A stretch of DNA of 64,000 nt. Source: an uncultured Bacteroides sp. GTDB taxonomy: Bacteria > Bacteroidota > Bacteroidia > Bacteroidales > Bacteroidaceae. The notes under the pieces are model-generated. The model had not been told where the DNA came from. It searched no databases and saw only the letters and a list, made by a program, of their open reading frames with translations. Positions 24,155 through 35,748 of this stretch are shown here, piece after piece; the stretch's first letter is position 1, and every line of letters begins with the position of its first letter. Location of the stretch: positions 1-64,000 of the forward strand of contig CAMWGU010000006.1 of NCBI GenBank assembly GCA_947173895.1. Reading direction: 5' to 3'. The translations under genes and the position numbers were made by a program.

Positions 24155-25969
24155 CTATTTCTTCCGATAGGTTCCCTTGCCGTCCATGTTTCTCAGCGCG
24201 CCCTGCTTGGTGAGTCGCTTTATCCAGGTGAGCACGGTGCCTTTGGGTATGCCCCTTGCCTGCGCTTTTTCGAGCAGTTCTTGCCGGGTGAACTCGTTGC
24301 CCACGCTGGCAAACAGCATGTCCTTGTCGGCCGTGCTTCGGCTCTTCACGGTGGTGGGGGTCAGGAACGACAGGATGTGGGTGGCGTGCAGATAGAGCGG
24401 CTCCACCAGGTCGAGCACGGCTTGAAAGTCGACGTCGGTTATCATCATGTACCATCGCTGCACGATGTGGTCCTTCAGGTTGTCCGAGGGGATGTCGGGG
24501 GCGGGCTTCACCAGCGAGCTGTCTTCCAGGCTCCGCAGGAGGGCCACTACCGACATCATGCGGCAGGTGTTCACGGCCAGTCGCACCACCGAGCTGCTCA
24601 TTTCGTCGCCGTTCACCGTGCTCGAGCGGTGAAACAGCCGGCTGAACGTGCGGTTGAATCGTTTTTTCTGTTCCTTGGTCAGCTTCAGGGTGAACACTCC
24701 TTGCAGGGTTAGTTCCTCCAGGGTGGTCTTCCATTGGCGGCCCATGCGCCGGAAGGCTTCGTCCACGTCGGTCTCTTCTTCGTCAAACTGGTCGGCCCAT
24801 TGGGTGATGCGTGGCATGTAGTAGAACAGCTGTCGCGAGAAGAGCCCGTTTTCGGCCGTGGGTATGAGGGGCTTCACCTGGGCGGGTGTGCCCGACAGGA
24901 GCACGGAGAGGTAGCTGCGCGACACTTCGCGGTATTCGCGGTCGGTGCGCCGGTTGTACGACAGGCGGTCGTGGTCGAACGCCTTGCGCAGCGTGTCGCT
25001 CCAGTGTCCGTATTCGGTTCCTATGGCTGCCGATACGGTGTCGGCCTCGCTTTCGCAGATGATTCCGGTGCCGTCGTTGTCCATGATGTTTTGCAGGATT
25101 CCCGTTCCGGTGTTGTTGCCCGATATGAGGAACATGCGGTTTGGGGGCGGCACGGGTGCTTCTCGGCTTTTTCGTTCGCGGCCCATCGAGTCGTATTCCG
25201 CCTTTTCGCGGCGGTATGCCTTCATGGCTTCTTTCACTTCGCCGCGTATCTTGTCGTGTATGGGCTCTACGAGAAGCCTCACCCATGTGAGCGCGCCTTT
25301 TCCCGAGGCCGAGGGTGCCACCACGAAGGTTTGCATGCAGGGTGCCTGCCACTTGCGGCTGTACTGACATCTGACCACGCGTGCCAGCGACGATCCCAGC
25401 ACGGTGAAGGCTCCCAGCAGCAGCACGTCGCGCTGTTCGTCGGTCTTGCCATACGAGATGATCTGTTCCAGCAGGTCGGGCCAGGCGTGGCCGTGTCCGA
25501 AGGGGGGCAGGGGCGAGTAGGGGTCGGTGCGTTCGGCCGCGGGTTCGGGTTCGTTGTCGTCGTCGTCGTGGGTGTTATTGCCGTCGGTGTCGGTTTCCAC
25601 CTTATTATATCGCGCGTGCGTGTGTGAGGCAAAGGGGGGTTGACCCTCCCGGCCCTTTGACCCTTCGTCGGGTGTGGTGTGTGTGGTCACTCCGCATTGC
25701 TTGGCCAGGTGGAATGCGGTGGCCAGGTGTATGCTTTTGTGCTTGTTGCGCAGCGCGTTTGTGAACAGCTTTTGTGCGTTTTGCTCGTTATACTTGGCCG
25801 AGAGCGAGCAGAGCGCCAGAAAGTCGGCGCGTCCTGCTTCGCCGCAGTCGTTTGCGATGGCGAAGGCCAGTTGCACATATTCGGTGTAGGTGGGGGCGAT
25901 GTCGGCGCCTGCCCGGCGGACGGCCTCGGTCAGACACCGCAGGTCGTCCAATGTAGTATTGAAGTTCAT
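24155..25969 (-). CDS. DUF3987 domain-containing primase/helicase-like protein
   Basis: This 604-residue protein starts MNFNTTLDDLRCLTEAVRRA. An N-terminal helical region (to about residue 120) leads to an Asp/Glu-rich linker, then a DUF3987 P-loop-like domain with APSASGKGALTWVRLLVEP as a Walker A-type loop, IICESEADTVSAAIG, and a C-terminal winged-helix-like segment (GNEFTRQELLEKAQARG). The family occurs in mobile and capsule-linked modules with BT4734-type proteins. I took the ATG at 25969; an open frame extends further upstream to 26212 but overlaps the preceding gene. Confidence 0.88.
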   Translation of the reverse strand: MNFNTTLDDLRCLTEAVRRAGADIAPTYTEYVQLAFAIANDCGEAGRADFLALCSLSAKYNEQNAQKLFTNALRNKHKSIHLATAFHLAKQCGVTTHTTPDEGSKGREGQPPFASHTHARYNKVETDTDGNNTHDDDDNEPEPAAERTDPYSPLPPFGHGHAWPDLLEQIISYGKTDEQRDVLLLGAFTVLGSSLARVVRCQYSRKWQAPCMQTFVVAPSASGKGALTWVRLLVEPIHDKIRGEVKEAMKAYRREKAEYDSMGRERKSREAPVPPPNRMFLISGNNTGTGILQNIMDNDGTGIICESEADTVSAAIGTEYGHWSDTLRKAFDHDRLSYNRRTDREYREVSRSYLSVLLSGTPAQVKPLIPTAENGLFSRQLFYYMPRITQWADQFDEEETDVDEAFRRMGRQWKTTLEELTLQGVFTLKLTKEQKKRFNRTFSRLFHRSSTVNGDEMSSSVVRLAVNTCRMMSVVALLRSLEDSSLVKPAPDIPSDNLKDHIVQRWYMMITDVDFQAVLDLVEPLYLHATHILSFLTPTTVKSRSTADKDMLFASVGNEFTRQELLEKAQARGIPKGTVLTWIKRLTKQGALRNMDGKGTYRKK

Positions 25970-26031
25970 ACTGTCGTTTTTTTTTTCATTCAAAAAAATG
26001 TGTGTTCTCATGTTTTTCTTTCTCTCTGCTC

Positions 26032-26664
26032 CTACAGCCGTATCAGTGCCCGGCTGTCGTTCGACAGGAAGCAGGCTCGCGCCGGGTCTTTCCCCGACGG
26101 GTCCACGCCCTTGTCGTCGCGGCTTTCGGCCTGTGGGGTGTACACCGCCTGTATGTAGTTCATGGCCCAGTAGGTGTTTTCGGCGGCGTTTTGCGCGGGG
26201 TCGGTGGCGCATGTGCCGCCATAGGGCACAAAGGCCTTCACTCCGCGTCCGCCGGGGCTGGTGAATACCAGTGCGGGTGTCAGTAGGGGGTCGTCGAACA
26301 GTTGTCTTTTCAGTCTTTCGGCCTCTTCCTGCGAGTCCAGGTGGTCAATGTCCACCACCACCAGCCCCGAAGGTGCTATCAGCTTGTCGCTTCGCCGATA
26401 GGAAAACACGCCGCACGGGGTGACATAGGGCAGGGTGTGCTGCTTCAGCATGCGATATTTTTTTTCGTCTCCCTCTTCCGCCGCCTGTCGCACGGCCCGG
26501 GTGAGCGTCTTGAGCCGCTCGTTTCGCGTAATGAGTTGATATACTTCTTGCAAGCCTATGCTTAGCAGGGGCTTCAAGGTGGGTGGCCGGACTGTTCGTC
26601 CGCTGGCATTGTCCTTTACCGGCGATATGGGCGGCATGAACAGTGACATTTTGATTTGGTTCAT
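26032..26664 (-). CDS. BT4734/BF3469 family protein (VirE_N-type primase-like domain)
   Basis: This 210-residue protein starts MNQIKMSLFMPPISPVKDNA. It contains VVVDIDHLDSQEEAERLKRQ, a primase-like acidic motif, TPALVFTSPGGRGVKAFVPY, and a C-terminal SFL-type end (ACFLSNDSRALIRL). These are features of the VirE_N family typified by BT4734/BF3469. In many related loci this domain is joined to DUF3987 in one longer protein; here 62 bases separate the two frames. ATG at 26664 was chosen from several in-frame starts. Confidence 0.82.
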   Translation of the reverse strand: MNQIKMSLFMPPISPVKDNASGRTVRPPTLKPLLSIGLQEVYQLITRNERLKTLTRAVRQAAEEGDEKKYRMLKQHTLPYVTPCGVFSYRRSDKLIAPSGLVVVDIDHLDSQEEAERLKRQLFDDPLLTPALVFTSPGGRGVKAFVPYGGTCATDPAQNAAENTYWAMNYIQAVYTPQAESRDDKGVDPSGKDPARACFLSNDSRALIRL

Positions 26665-26817
26665 ATTTTTATTTTTTGTAGTTTTGCGCTCCTTCCGCGT
26701 GTGTCGCGGGGGTATCGCTTTGGTATTGTCACAAAGTTCGATATAATTACTGAGAAAACCGTGTTCCTGTCCTGAATGGGGACACATAAATGATAATTAT
26801 AAATTAAAAGAATGATT

Positions 26818-26964
26818 ATGAATTCTATGAAACATTCAAATCCCATTATTCGGAACTGCCGTTTGGCGGCCGAGGTGGTAAGGCGTTTGGACGGATTGAA
26901 GCTGCACAGACGCGAGTTGGAGCGTAAGCTCCATGTGGCTAACGGTTTTTTTACCAAAGCCTAA
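26818..26964 (+). CDS. Small basic ORF of unknown function
   Basis: This 48-codon ORF encodes MNSMKHSNPIIRNCRLAAEV followed by a basic amphipathic helix (VRRLDGLKLHRRELERKLHV) and ends NGFFTKA. Another in-frame ATG is at 26812. Codon use and the amphipathic pattern look like real coding sequence. It is the first of two tiny ORFs divergent from the BT4734-like gene. I recognise no family. Confidence 0.55.
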   Translation: MNSMKHSNPIIRNCRLAAEVVRRLDGLKLHRRELERKLHVANGFFTKA

Positions 26965-26979
26965 GAGGGCAGATGCAAC

Positions 26980-27141
26980 ATGACGCTTCTGTTGTTTTTC
27001 GAGGTGAAGGACATCATCGAGGAGCAATACGAGAAGCAGATAAATTATTATAAATATGCCAATCCGCCGCTGGCCGCCCGGGCCGAGCGCGAGTTGAAGG
27101 ACTGGAAGAAGAAAGTGAGCGAGATCATGGGACTCGACTGA
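26980..27141 (+). CDS. Small amphipathic ORF of unknown function
   Basis: This 53-codon ORF encodes MTLLLFFEVKDIIEEQYEKQ, continues INYYKYANPPLAARAERELK and ends DWKKKVSEIMGLD. The alternating charge pattern is that of a coiled-coil helix. It starts 15 bases after the preceding small ORF, so the pair may be an operon. No named family is recognised; it is too short for most callers. Confidence 0.55.
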   Translation: MTLLLFFEVKDIIEEQYEKQINYYKYANPPLAARAERELKDWKKKVSEIMGLD

Positions 27142-27331
27142 CTTTTTTCCCAAGGCGAGGGGAGTCGAGGTGTTTCCCTTCGCTTTTTCTTTTTTTATGT
27201 GTGCCGAGGGGGGTGCGTGATGTGCCCGAAGGCTTTGCGGCCATGGCTCCCTATGTGGGAAAAGGGGGTGGACGGGTGTGGGGTATGGGTGGCTTGTGCC
27301 CTAAGGTTCGAACGGTGGGGGGATAAAAGCG

Positions 27332-27362
27332 AAAAGAGCGCTGACCCACTCAGCACTCTTTT
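27332..27362 (-). terminator. Terminator downstream of tRNA-Thr
   Basis: AAAAGAGCGCTGA (27332-27344) pairs with TCAGCACTCTTTT (27350-27362), with one mismatch. Read leftward it lies directly beyond the tRNA 3' end. Confidence 0.75.
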
Positions 27363-27366
27363 CAGG

Positions 27367-27439
27367 AGCCGAAACCGGGACTCGAACCCGGGACCTATTC
27401 ATTACGAATGAATTGCTCTACCGGCTGAGCTATTTCGGC
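27367..27439 (-). tRNA. tRNA-Thr (anticodon CGT)
   Basis: On the minus strand the sequence starts GCCGAAATAGCTCAGCCGGT and folds as a cloverleaf: 7-bp acceptor stem (GCCGAAA/TTTCGGC), D arm GCTC...GAGC, anticodon stem ATTCA/TGAAT around the loop TTCGTAA with anticodon CGT, and T arm CCGGG TTCGAGT CCCGG. The anticodon reads ACG (Thr). The 3' CCA is not encoded. The end at 27367 includes the discriminator base. Confidence 0.95.
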
Positions 27440-27906
27440 GTTCCGATTTTAAAATTTGACAGTCATTGAAAATTGTGTCGCAAAGGTATGCTTTTCCGTT
27501 GAAATAACAAAATGAAAAGGCATATAATTTTGTCGGCTATATGCTTTTTATGGCCATTTTCCTATGAATGAGGCTGTTGGGGCGCACCCCTTCGCGGGTT
27601 GCACCTTTTGCAGGTGGTGTCCTTCATGGTGCGCCCCCTTCGCGGTGCGCCCGTGTGCATATTGTTTGTGCATTTTTCGGGGATTTGTGCCCGTCTAAAC
27701 CGCCGCGTCTTTCATATTCCGGCTTCTTGCCGCCCTAAACTTTCAAATTGCAACGCGCTGCCGCCCGTTTTCTTAAACTTTGTAATACTTGCATATTTAT
27801 TTTATAATTGGATGAAATATTTCTTTTCGATTTAAAATATTTATTTTTGCCGTCTTTTATCTGTTATTTTATGCTTTTCGGTTGCATTTATGTCAATCCT
27901 GCTTTG
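27440..27906. other. Gene-free stretch with a long inverted repeat
   Basis: No convincing gene is seen. The main feature is GGGGCGCACC (27579-27588), exactly complementary to GGTGCGCCCC (27628-27637), enclosing partly paired sequence (TTGCACC with GGTGGTG) and followed by another copy of GGTGCGCCC at 27644-27652. CTTCGCG is repeated on both arms. The rest is AT-rich and leads into the promoter at 27907-27914. This could be a long hairpin in an upstream leader or a small unannotated RNA. Confidence 0.5.
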
Positions 27907-27914
27907 TATCTTTG
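27907..27914 (+). promoter_or_regulatory. Promoter -7 element of the amidophosphoribosyltransferase-carAB operon
   Basis: TATCTTTG followed by CACCC matches TAnnTTTG; GTTG at 27881-27884 lies 22 bases upstream, near the -33 position. The leader to the ATG at 27995 is about 75 bases. Confidence 0.6.
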
Positions 27915-27994
27915 CACCCAAAATCGGGGGGCTACCCTTTCCGGAGGGGGCAAGAGCAACGCATCGAACAAGAACCTATTATATAAAAAAAAGA

Positions 27995-29878
27995 ATGGAA
28001 CCGTTAAAGCATGAATGTGGAGTGGCCATGATACGGCTGCTGAAACCACTGGAGTATTATCAGGAAAAGTATGGCACCTGGATGTATGGCTTGAACAAGC
28101 TGTATCTGCTGATGGAAAAACAACACAATCGCGGACAGGAAGGTGCGGGGCTGGCCTGTGTCAAGCTGGAGGCCAATCCAGGCGAAGAATACATGTTTCG
28201 CGAAAGGGCTTTGGGAGCAGGAGCCATAACCGAGATATTTGCCACGGTGCAGAGCCATTTCAAGGACCTGCCGGCCCACCTGCTGCACGACGCCGGCCAT
28301 GCCAAGCGGTGCCTTCCCTTTGCCGGCGAGGTGTATATGGGCCATCTGCGTTATTCCACCACCGGAAAAAGCGGCATCTCCTATGTACATCCCTTCCTGC
28401 GCCGCAACAACTGGCGCGCCAAGAACCTGGCGCTGTGCGGCAACTTCAATATGACCAACGTGGACGAGATTTTTGACTGCATCACCGCCCACGGGCAGCA
28501 TCCGCGCAAGTATGCCGACACCTACATCATGCTCGAGCAGGTGGGCCACCGCCTGGACCGCGAGGTGGAACGCCTGTATGCCGAGTGCCGCCACGAGGGC
28601 CTGGAGGGGATGGACATCACCCACGCCATAGAAGACCGCATAGACCTGGGCAATGTGCTACGCACCTCGAGCAAGGACTGGGACGGAGGATACGTGATAT
28701 GCGGCATGACGGGCAGCGGCGAGTCGTTTGCCGTGCGCGACCCTTGGGGAATACGCCCCGCATTTTGGTATATGGACGATGAAATCATGGTGCTGGCCTC
28801 CGAGCGACCCGTCATCCAGACCGCCCTGAACGTGCCCGCACAGCGCATCAACGAATTGCAGCCCGGCCAGGCCCTCCTGATGAGCAAGGCCGGCCGAATG
28901 CGCCTGGTGCAGATAAACCGGCCGAAGCCGAAAAAGGCATGCTCCTTCGAGCGCATCTATTTCAGCCGCGGGAGCGACGCCGACATCTATAAGGAAAGAA
29001 AACTGCTGGGCAAGAAACTCGTAGGCCCCATTCTCGAGGCCATAGGCCACGACGTGGAGCACACTGTGTTCTCCTTTATCCCAAACACGGCCGAGGTGGC
29101 ATTCTACGGCATGCTGGAGGGACTTGACAATTACCTGAACGAGCTGAAGGTGAAAAAAATAGAGGCATTGGGGCATTGCCCCGACCACGACGAGCTGGAG
29201 AAAATACTGTCGTGGCGCATACGGAGCGAGAAGGTGGCCATAAAAGATATCAAGCTGCGCACCTTCATTGCCGAAGGAAACAGCCGCAACGACCTGGCGG
29301 CACATGTGTACGACATCACTTACGGAAGCCTTGTGCCCCATGTGGACAATCTGGTGATCATCGACGACAGCATCGTCAGGGGAACCACCCTGCGACAGAG
29401 CATCATCGGCATCCTGGACCGCCTCCATCCCAAGAAGATAGTCATCGTATCCTCCTCGCCCCAGGTGCGCTATCCCGATTATTATGGCATCGACATGGCC
29501 GGCATGGACCAGTTCATAGCTTTCCGGGCCGCCGTATGCCTGCTGAAGGAACGCGACATGAAAGACGTCATAGCACGCGCCTACCACAAGGCCAAAGCAC
29601 AGGCAGGCCTGCCCAAAGAACGGATGGTGAACTATGTGAAAGAAATATACGCCCCCTTTACCGACCGCGAAATAGCCGCCAAAATGGTGGAACTGCTCAC
29701 CCCCAAGGGCACACGGGCACGGGTGGAGATTGTCTATCAGACACTGGAAGGACTGCACGAGGCATGTCCCCATCATGCCGGCGACTGGTATTTCAGCGGC
29801 GACTATCCCACTCCGGGCGGAGTGAGTCAGGTGAACCGGGCATTCATCGACTATATAGAAAAGCTATACCAATTCTGA
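27995..29878 (+). CDS. Amidophosphoribosyltransferase-type enzyme (long form)
   Basis: This 627-residue protein starts MEPLKHECGVAMI; the Cys of H-E-C-G-V would be the N-terminal nucleophile of a class II glutamine amidotransferase after a short propeptide is removed. Further motifs are QHNRGQEGAGLACVKL and MGHLRYSTTGKSG. The phosphoribosyltransferase half has the PRPP loop VIIDDSIVRGTTLRQSI and YGIDMAGMDQFIAF. It is longer than standard PurF (about 470-510). It begins an operon with carA and carB, so it pairs PRPP/glutamine chemistry with carbamoyl-phosphate synthesis. Whether it makes phosphoribosylamine for purines or has a modified role is not settled, so I leave the symbol empty. Confidence 0.88.
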   Translation: MEPLKHECGVAMIRLLKPLEYYQEKYGTWMYGLNKLYLLMEKQHNRGQEGAGLACVKLEANPGEEYMFRERALGAGAITEIFATVQSHFKDLPAHLLHDAGHAKRCLPFAGEVYMGHLRYSTTGKSGISYVHPFLRRNNWRAKNLALCGNFNMTNVDEIFDCITAHGQHPRKYADTYIMLEQVGHRLDREVERLYAECRHEGLEGMDITHAIEDRIDLGNVLRTSSKDWDGGYVICGMTGSGESFAVRDPWGIRPAFWYMDDEIMVLASERPVIQTALNVPAQRINELQPGQALLMSKAGRMRLVQINRPKPKKACSFERIYFSRGSDADIYKERKLLGKKLVGPILEAIGHDVEHTVFSFIPNTAEVAFYGMLEGLDNYLNELKVKKIEALGHCPDHDELEKILSWRIRSEKVAIKDIKLRTFIAEGNSRNDLAAHVYDITYGSLVPHVDNLVIIDDSIVRGTTLRQSIIGILDRLHPKKIVIVSSSPQVRYPDYYGIDMAGMDQFIAFRAAVCLLKERDMKDVIARAYHKAKAQAGLPKERMVNYVKEIYAPFTDREIAAKMVELLTPKGTRARVEIVYQTLEGLHEACPHHAGDWYFSGDYPTPGGVSQVNRAFIDYIEKLYQF

Positions 29879-29902
29879 CAAACATTCAACGATAGAATAC
29901 AG

Positions 29903-30982
29903 ATGAGAAACGTAACATTGATCCTCGACGACGGGAGCCGATTCTCGGGAAAGTCGTTCGGTTATGAAAGACCGGTGGCCGGCGAAGTGGTGTTCAACAC
30001 CGCAATGACCGGCTACCCTGAAAGTTTGACAGACCCTTCATACGCAGGGCAGATGATGACTTTCACCTATCCGCTGGTGGGCAACTACGGAGTGCCGCCC
30101 TTTACCTTCGGGCCCGACACCCTGCCCGAGTTCATGGAAAGCGAGCGCATACATGCCGAAGCAATCATCGTAAGCGACTACAGCCCCGAATACAGCCACT
30201 GGAATGCCACCGAAAGCCTGGCACAATGGTTGAAACGCGAACATGTGACGGGCATTACGGGCATCGACACCCGAAGACTCACCAAGGTGCTGCGCGAACA
30301 CGGGGTGATGATGGGAAAAATAATGTTCGACGACGAGCCCCACAAGGTGCCCGAAGCCGAATACGAGGGCATAAACTATGTGGACCGGGTGTCGTGCAAG
30401 GAACCGGTGCGATACAACGAAGGAAAAGGCAAGAAGAAAGTGCTGCTGGTGGACTGCGGGGTGAAGGCCAACATCATCCGCTGCCTGCTGAAGCGCGACG
30501 TGGAGGTGATACGCGTACCCTGGAACTACGACTTCACCGCCATGGACTACGACGGGCTCTTCATCTCGAACGGACCCGGCGACCCCGACACATGCAACGA
30601 GGCGGTGCACCACATCCGCCGCGCCATGGGCATGAGCGACAGGCCCATATTCGGCATCTGCATGGGAAACCAGCTGCTGGCCAAGGCAGGAGGAGCCACC
30701 GTCTATAAACTGAAATACGGACACCGCAGCCACAATCAGCCGGTGCGCATGGCAGGCACCGAGCGGTGCTTCATCACCAGCCAGAACCACGGCTATGCAG
30801 TGGACAGCCGCACGCTGGGCGCCGACTGGGAACCGCTGTTTGTCAACATGAACGACGGATCAAACGAAGGCATCCGGCACAAGTCGAAACCATGGTTCTC
30901 CGCACAGTTCCACCCCGAAGCCGCTTCGGGACCTACGGATACCGAATTCCTGTTTGACGAGTTTGTGAAATTGCTACGATAA
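29903..30982 (+). CDS. carA: Carbamoyl-phosphate synthase small (glutaminase) subunit
   Basis: This 359-residue protein has the N-terminal CPSase domain (LILDDGSRFSGKSFGYERPV, NTAMTGYPESLTDPSYAGQ) and a class I glutamine amidotransferase domain with GICMGNQLLAKAGG, where the Cys is the nucleophile, and the terminal FHPEAASGPTDTEFLFDEF carrying the His/Glu pair. It releases ammonia from glutamine for CarB, feeding pyrimidine and arginine synthesis. It lies 24 bases after the amidophosphoribosyltransferase gene and 14 before carB. Confidence 0.97.
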   Translation: MRNVTLILDDGSRFSGKSFGYERPVAGEVVFNTAMTGYPESLTDPSYAGQMMTFTYPLVGNYGVPPFTFGPDTLPEFMESERIHAEAIIVSDYSPEYSHWNATESLAQWLKREHVTGITGIDTRRLTKVLREHGVMMGKIMFDDEPHKVPEAEYEGINYVDRVSCKEPVRYNEGKGKKKVLLVDCGVKANIIRCLLKRDVEVIRVPWNYDFTAMDYDGLFISNGPGDPDTCNEAVHHIRRAMGMSDRPIFGICMGNQLLAKAGGATVYKLKYGHRSHNQPVRMAGTERCFITSQNHGYAVDSRTLGADWEPLFVNMNDGSNEGIRHKSKPWFSAQFHPEAASGPTDTEFLFDEFVKLLR

Positions 30983-30996
30983 AAAAAACGACAAGT

Positions 30997-34224
<3,228 letters not shown>

Positions 34225-34241
34225 AATGTATGGATACGAAG

Positions 34242-34295
34242 AAGCCCGGACACGCAGGCTTTCCTTATCGGGAAGCGGTGTGTGTCCGGGCTTTT
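34242..34295 (+). terminator. Terminator of the carAB operon
   Basis: AAGCCCGGACAC (from 34242) pairs with GTGTCCGGGCTT (ending 34292) across a long loop, and T residues follow. Confidence 0.8.
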
Positions 34296-34353
34296 CATCG
34301 GGTGCTCACGGCCGGGCGTGTTGCTTCATGTCCGGCCGTGGTTGTCCTTTTGT

Positions 34354-34929
34354 TCAGAATGCTGCCGAGTTCAGTCTCGGGTTCACCACGATGCCGTCTT
34401 GCATTTTCAGGTCGAAGGTCAGTTTCTGTTTGGCCTTGAACTTGAGGATGAATAAGTCGGCCGTTCTTGTTGATGTCGCCCAGCTCGGCAAAGTCGAAGA
34501 GGCGTTCCACTTCGAATCCTTCTTGGTCGGGGGCACTTACTTCGCCCTTGATGCCTCGGATGGCGAATTCCAGCGGATTCGATTGGGTGGTGGCCTTGAA
34601 TTCGCTCCAGTCGGAATGGCCGTCTTTGTTCACCGCACGGATGCGGAAGGTGTAGGTGGTTTCGGGTTGCAGCCCTTCGAACAGGAGGGCGGTGTTTCGG
34701 ATGATGCCGACCGAGTTGTCCTGAAACAGGCGGAATATGTTCTCTCCGTAAAAGTCGATGGTCATTCGTTGGTTGTTGGCGAACAACACTTCGACGGTGG
34801 TCGGGTTGATTAGCCTTGCTTCGGTGATGGTCGGACGGCATCCGCCGGGGTAGTTCCCAATGCCAGCGGAAGCGCCAGTGTCAGCATGGCTGCTTTCCTC
34901 CATTGGGCGTTGTTCATGTTTCTTTTCAT
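34354..34929 (-). pseudogene. Collapsed GH31-family glycoside hydrolase gene (several internal deletions and frameshifts)
   Basis: Read leftward, the relic has a signal peptide frame (MKRNMNNAQWRKAAMLTLAL...), then in another frame an N-terminal GH31-associated segment (TEARLINPTTVEVLFANNQR and IDFYGENIFRLFQDN). It jumps to a fibronectin III-like segment (ALLFEGLQPETTYTFRIRAV, DWSEFKATTQSNPLEFAIRG), then to GDINKNG, a dockerin-like motif, and finally, in a third frame, to LFILKFKAKQKLTFDLKMQD, the usual C-terminal end. In the large multidomain GH31 proteins I know from Bacteroides these pieces occur in this order but with over a thousand residues in total. So the catalytic barrel is gone and at least three internal deletions are implied. 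Frames change near 34840 and 34465. Confidence 0.72.
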
Positions 34930-35023
34930 AATAATATGGTTTAAAATTAAGTATTCGTTTTTTTTATATGGGCGTGAAGATAGCTGGTTTCATGGGTATA
35001 TCCGCATGTTTGTCCCGTAAAGA

Positions 35024-35485
35024 TTATATCAGCTTGAACCGCATACGGAAAATGCCGTCTTGGTAGTCGTGGCTGATGATCTTGAATGTGCCTATCTGGG
35101 AGGTGTTTTCCACGTGCTGCCCTATGCAGAGGCATTCGTCGTAATCGCCCACTTTGACAATGCGCACGGTGTCGGAGGCTTCTTCGGGCAGGCGTTTCAT
35201 GTCAAAGCGGCCGATGGCTTCCGCCTGGGAAATGAATTCCATGGTGATGGGCAGGTTGCGTCGCAACACTTCGTTCACGGTGTTTTCTATTCGTATGATG
35301 TCCGCTTCTTCCGGACATGTTTGCAAGGCGAAGTCCAGTTTGCTTTTCTTGCGCTCTATGTGGGCGGATACAGCCCGTCCGCATCCGAAGAGGTTGACCA
35401 TGGTGCGGTTGACTATATGTTCCGTGGTGTGCATCGGAGGATATTCCTGTTTGTTATGCTTGTTCAGCAGAGAGTCTGAGTCCAT
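35024..35485 (-). CDS. AlaX-like trans-editing protein (alanyl/threonyl-tRNA editing domain)
   Basis: This 153-residue protein has the metal-binding HTTEHIVNRTM (H-x3-H) and CLCIGQHV (C-x3-H) motifs of the second additional domain shared by AlaRS and ThrRS editing modules. Free-standing copies (AlaX type) hydrolyse mischarged tRNA, usually Ser-tRNA-Ala. All four zinc ligands are present. I chose the ATG at 35485 rather than an in-frame TTG at 35509. It is a single leftward gene with a -7 element at 35522-35529. The exact tRNA substrate cannot be read from sequence. Confidence 0.85.
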   Translation of the reverse strand: MDSDSLLNKHNKQEYPPMHTTEHIVNRTMVNLFGCGRAVSAHIERKKSKLDFALQTCPEEADIIRIENTVNEVLRRNLPITMEFISQAEAIGRFDMKRLPEEASDTVRIVKVGDYDECLCIGQHVENTSQIGTFKIISHDYQDGIFRMRFKLI

Positions 35486-35521
35486 TTTTATTCTATATTT
35501 AGGGTCCAATTAAAAACGGTT

Positions 35522-35529
35522 CAAAGATA
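35522..35529 (-). promoter_or_regulatory. Promoter -7 element of the AlaX-like gene
   Basis: The minus strand reads TATCTTTG followed by AACCG, matching TAnnTTTG. Confidence 0.55.
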
Positions 35530-35626
35530 GGCAAAATAAACGAACCAGCGGATATCTCGGGGGGGTAACTTTTCCTTTACCAGTCCATCCGGACACGCCC
35601 GGCTTGTCATCGGAACATGCAGGTTT

Positions 35627-35708
35627 ATACATACGTACGTGTAGGCTCATACATACGTATGTGTAGGCTCATACATACGTACGTGTAGGCTTATACGTAC
35701 TATCGTAT
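35627..35708. repeat. Palindromic 22-bp repeat array C (4 units)
   Basis: Cores start at 35627, 35649, 35671 and 35693: ATACATACGTACGTGT, ATACATACGTATGTGT, ATACATACGTACGTGT and the decayed ATACGTACTATCGTAT. Spacers are AGGCTC, AGGCTC and AGGCTT, and AGTCTG follows the last core. The array lies between divergent genes (AlaX-like and the propeller lipoprotein). Confidence 0.95.
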
Positions 35709-35748
35709 AGTCTGATGCGTTACTAGCTTAATGTTTTTTTATCAAAAG

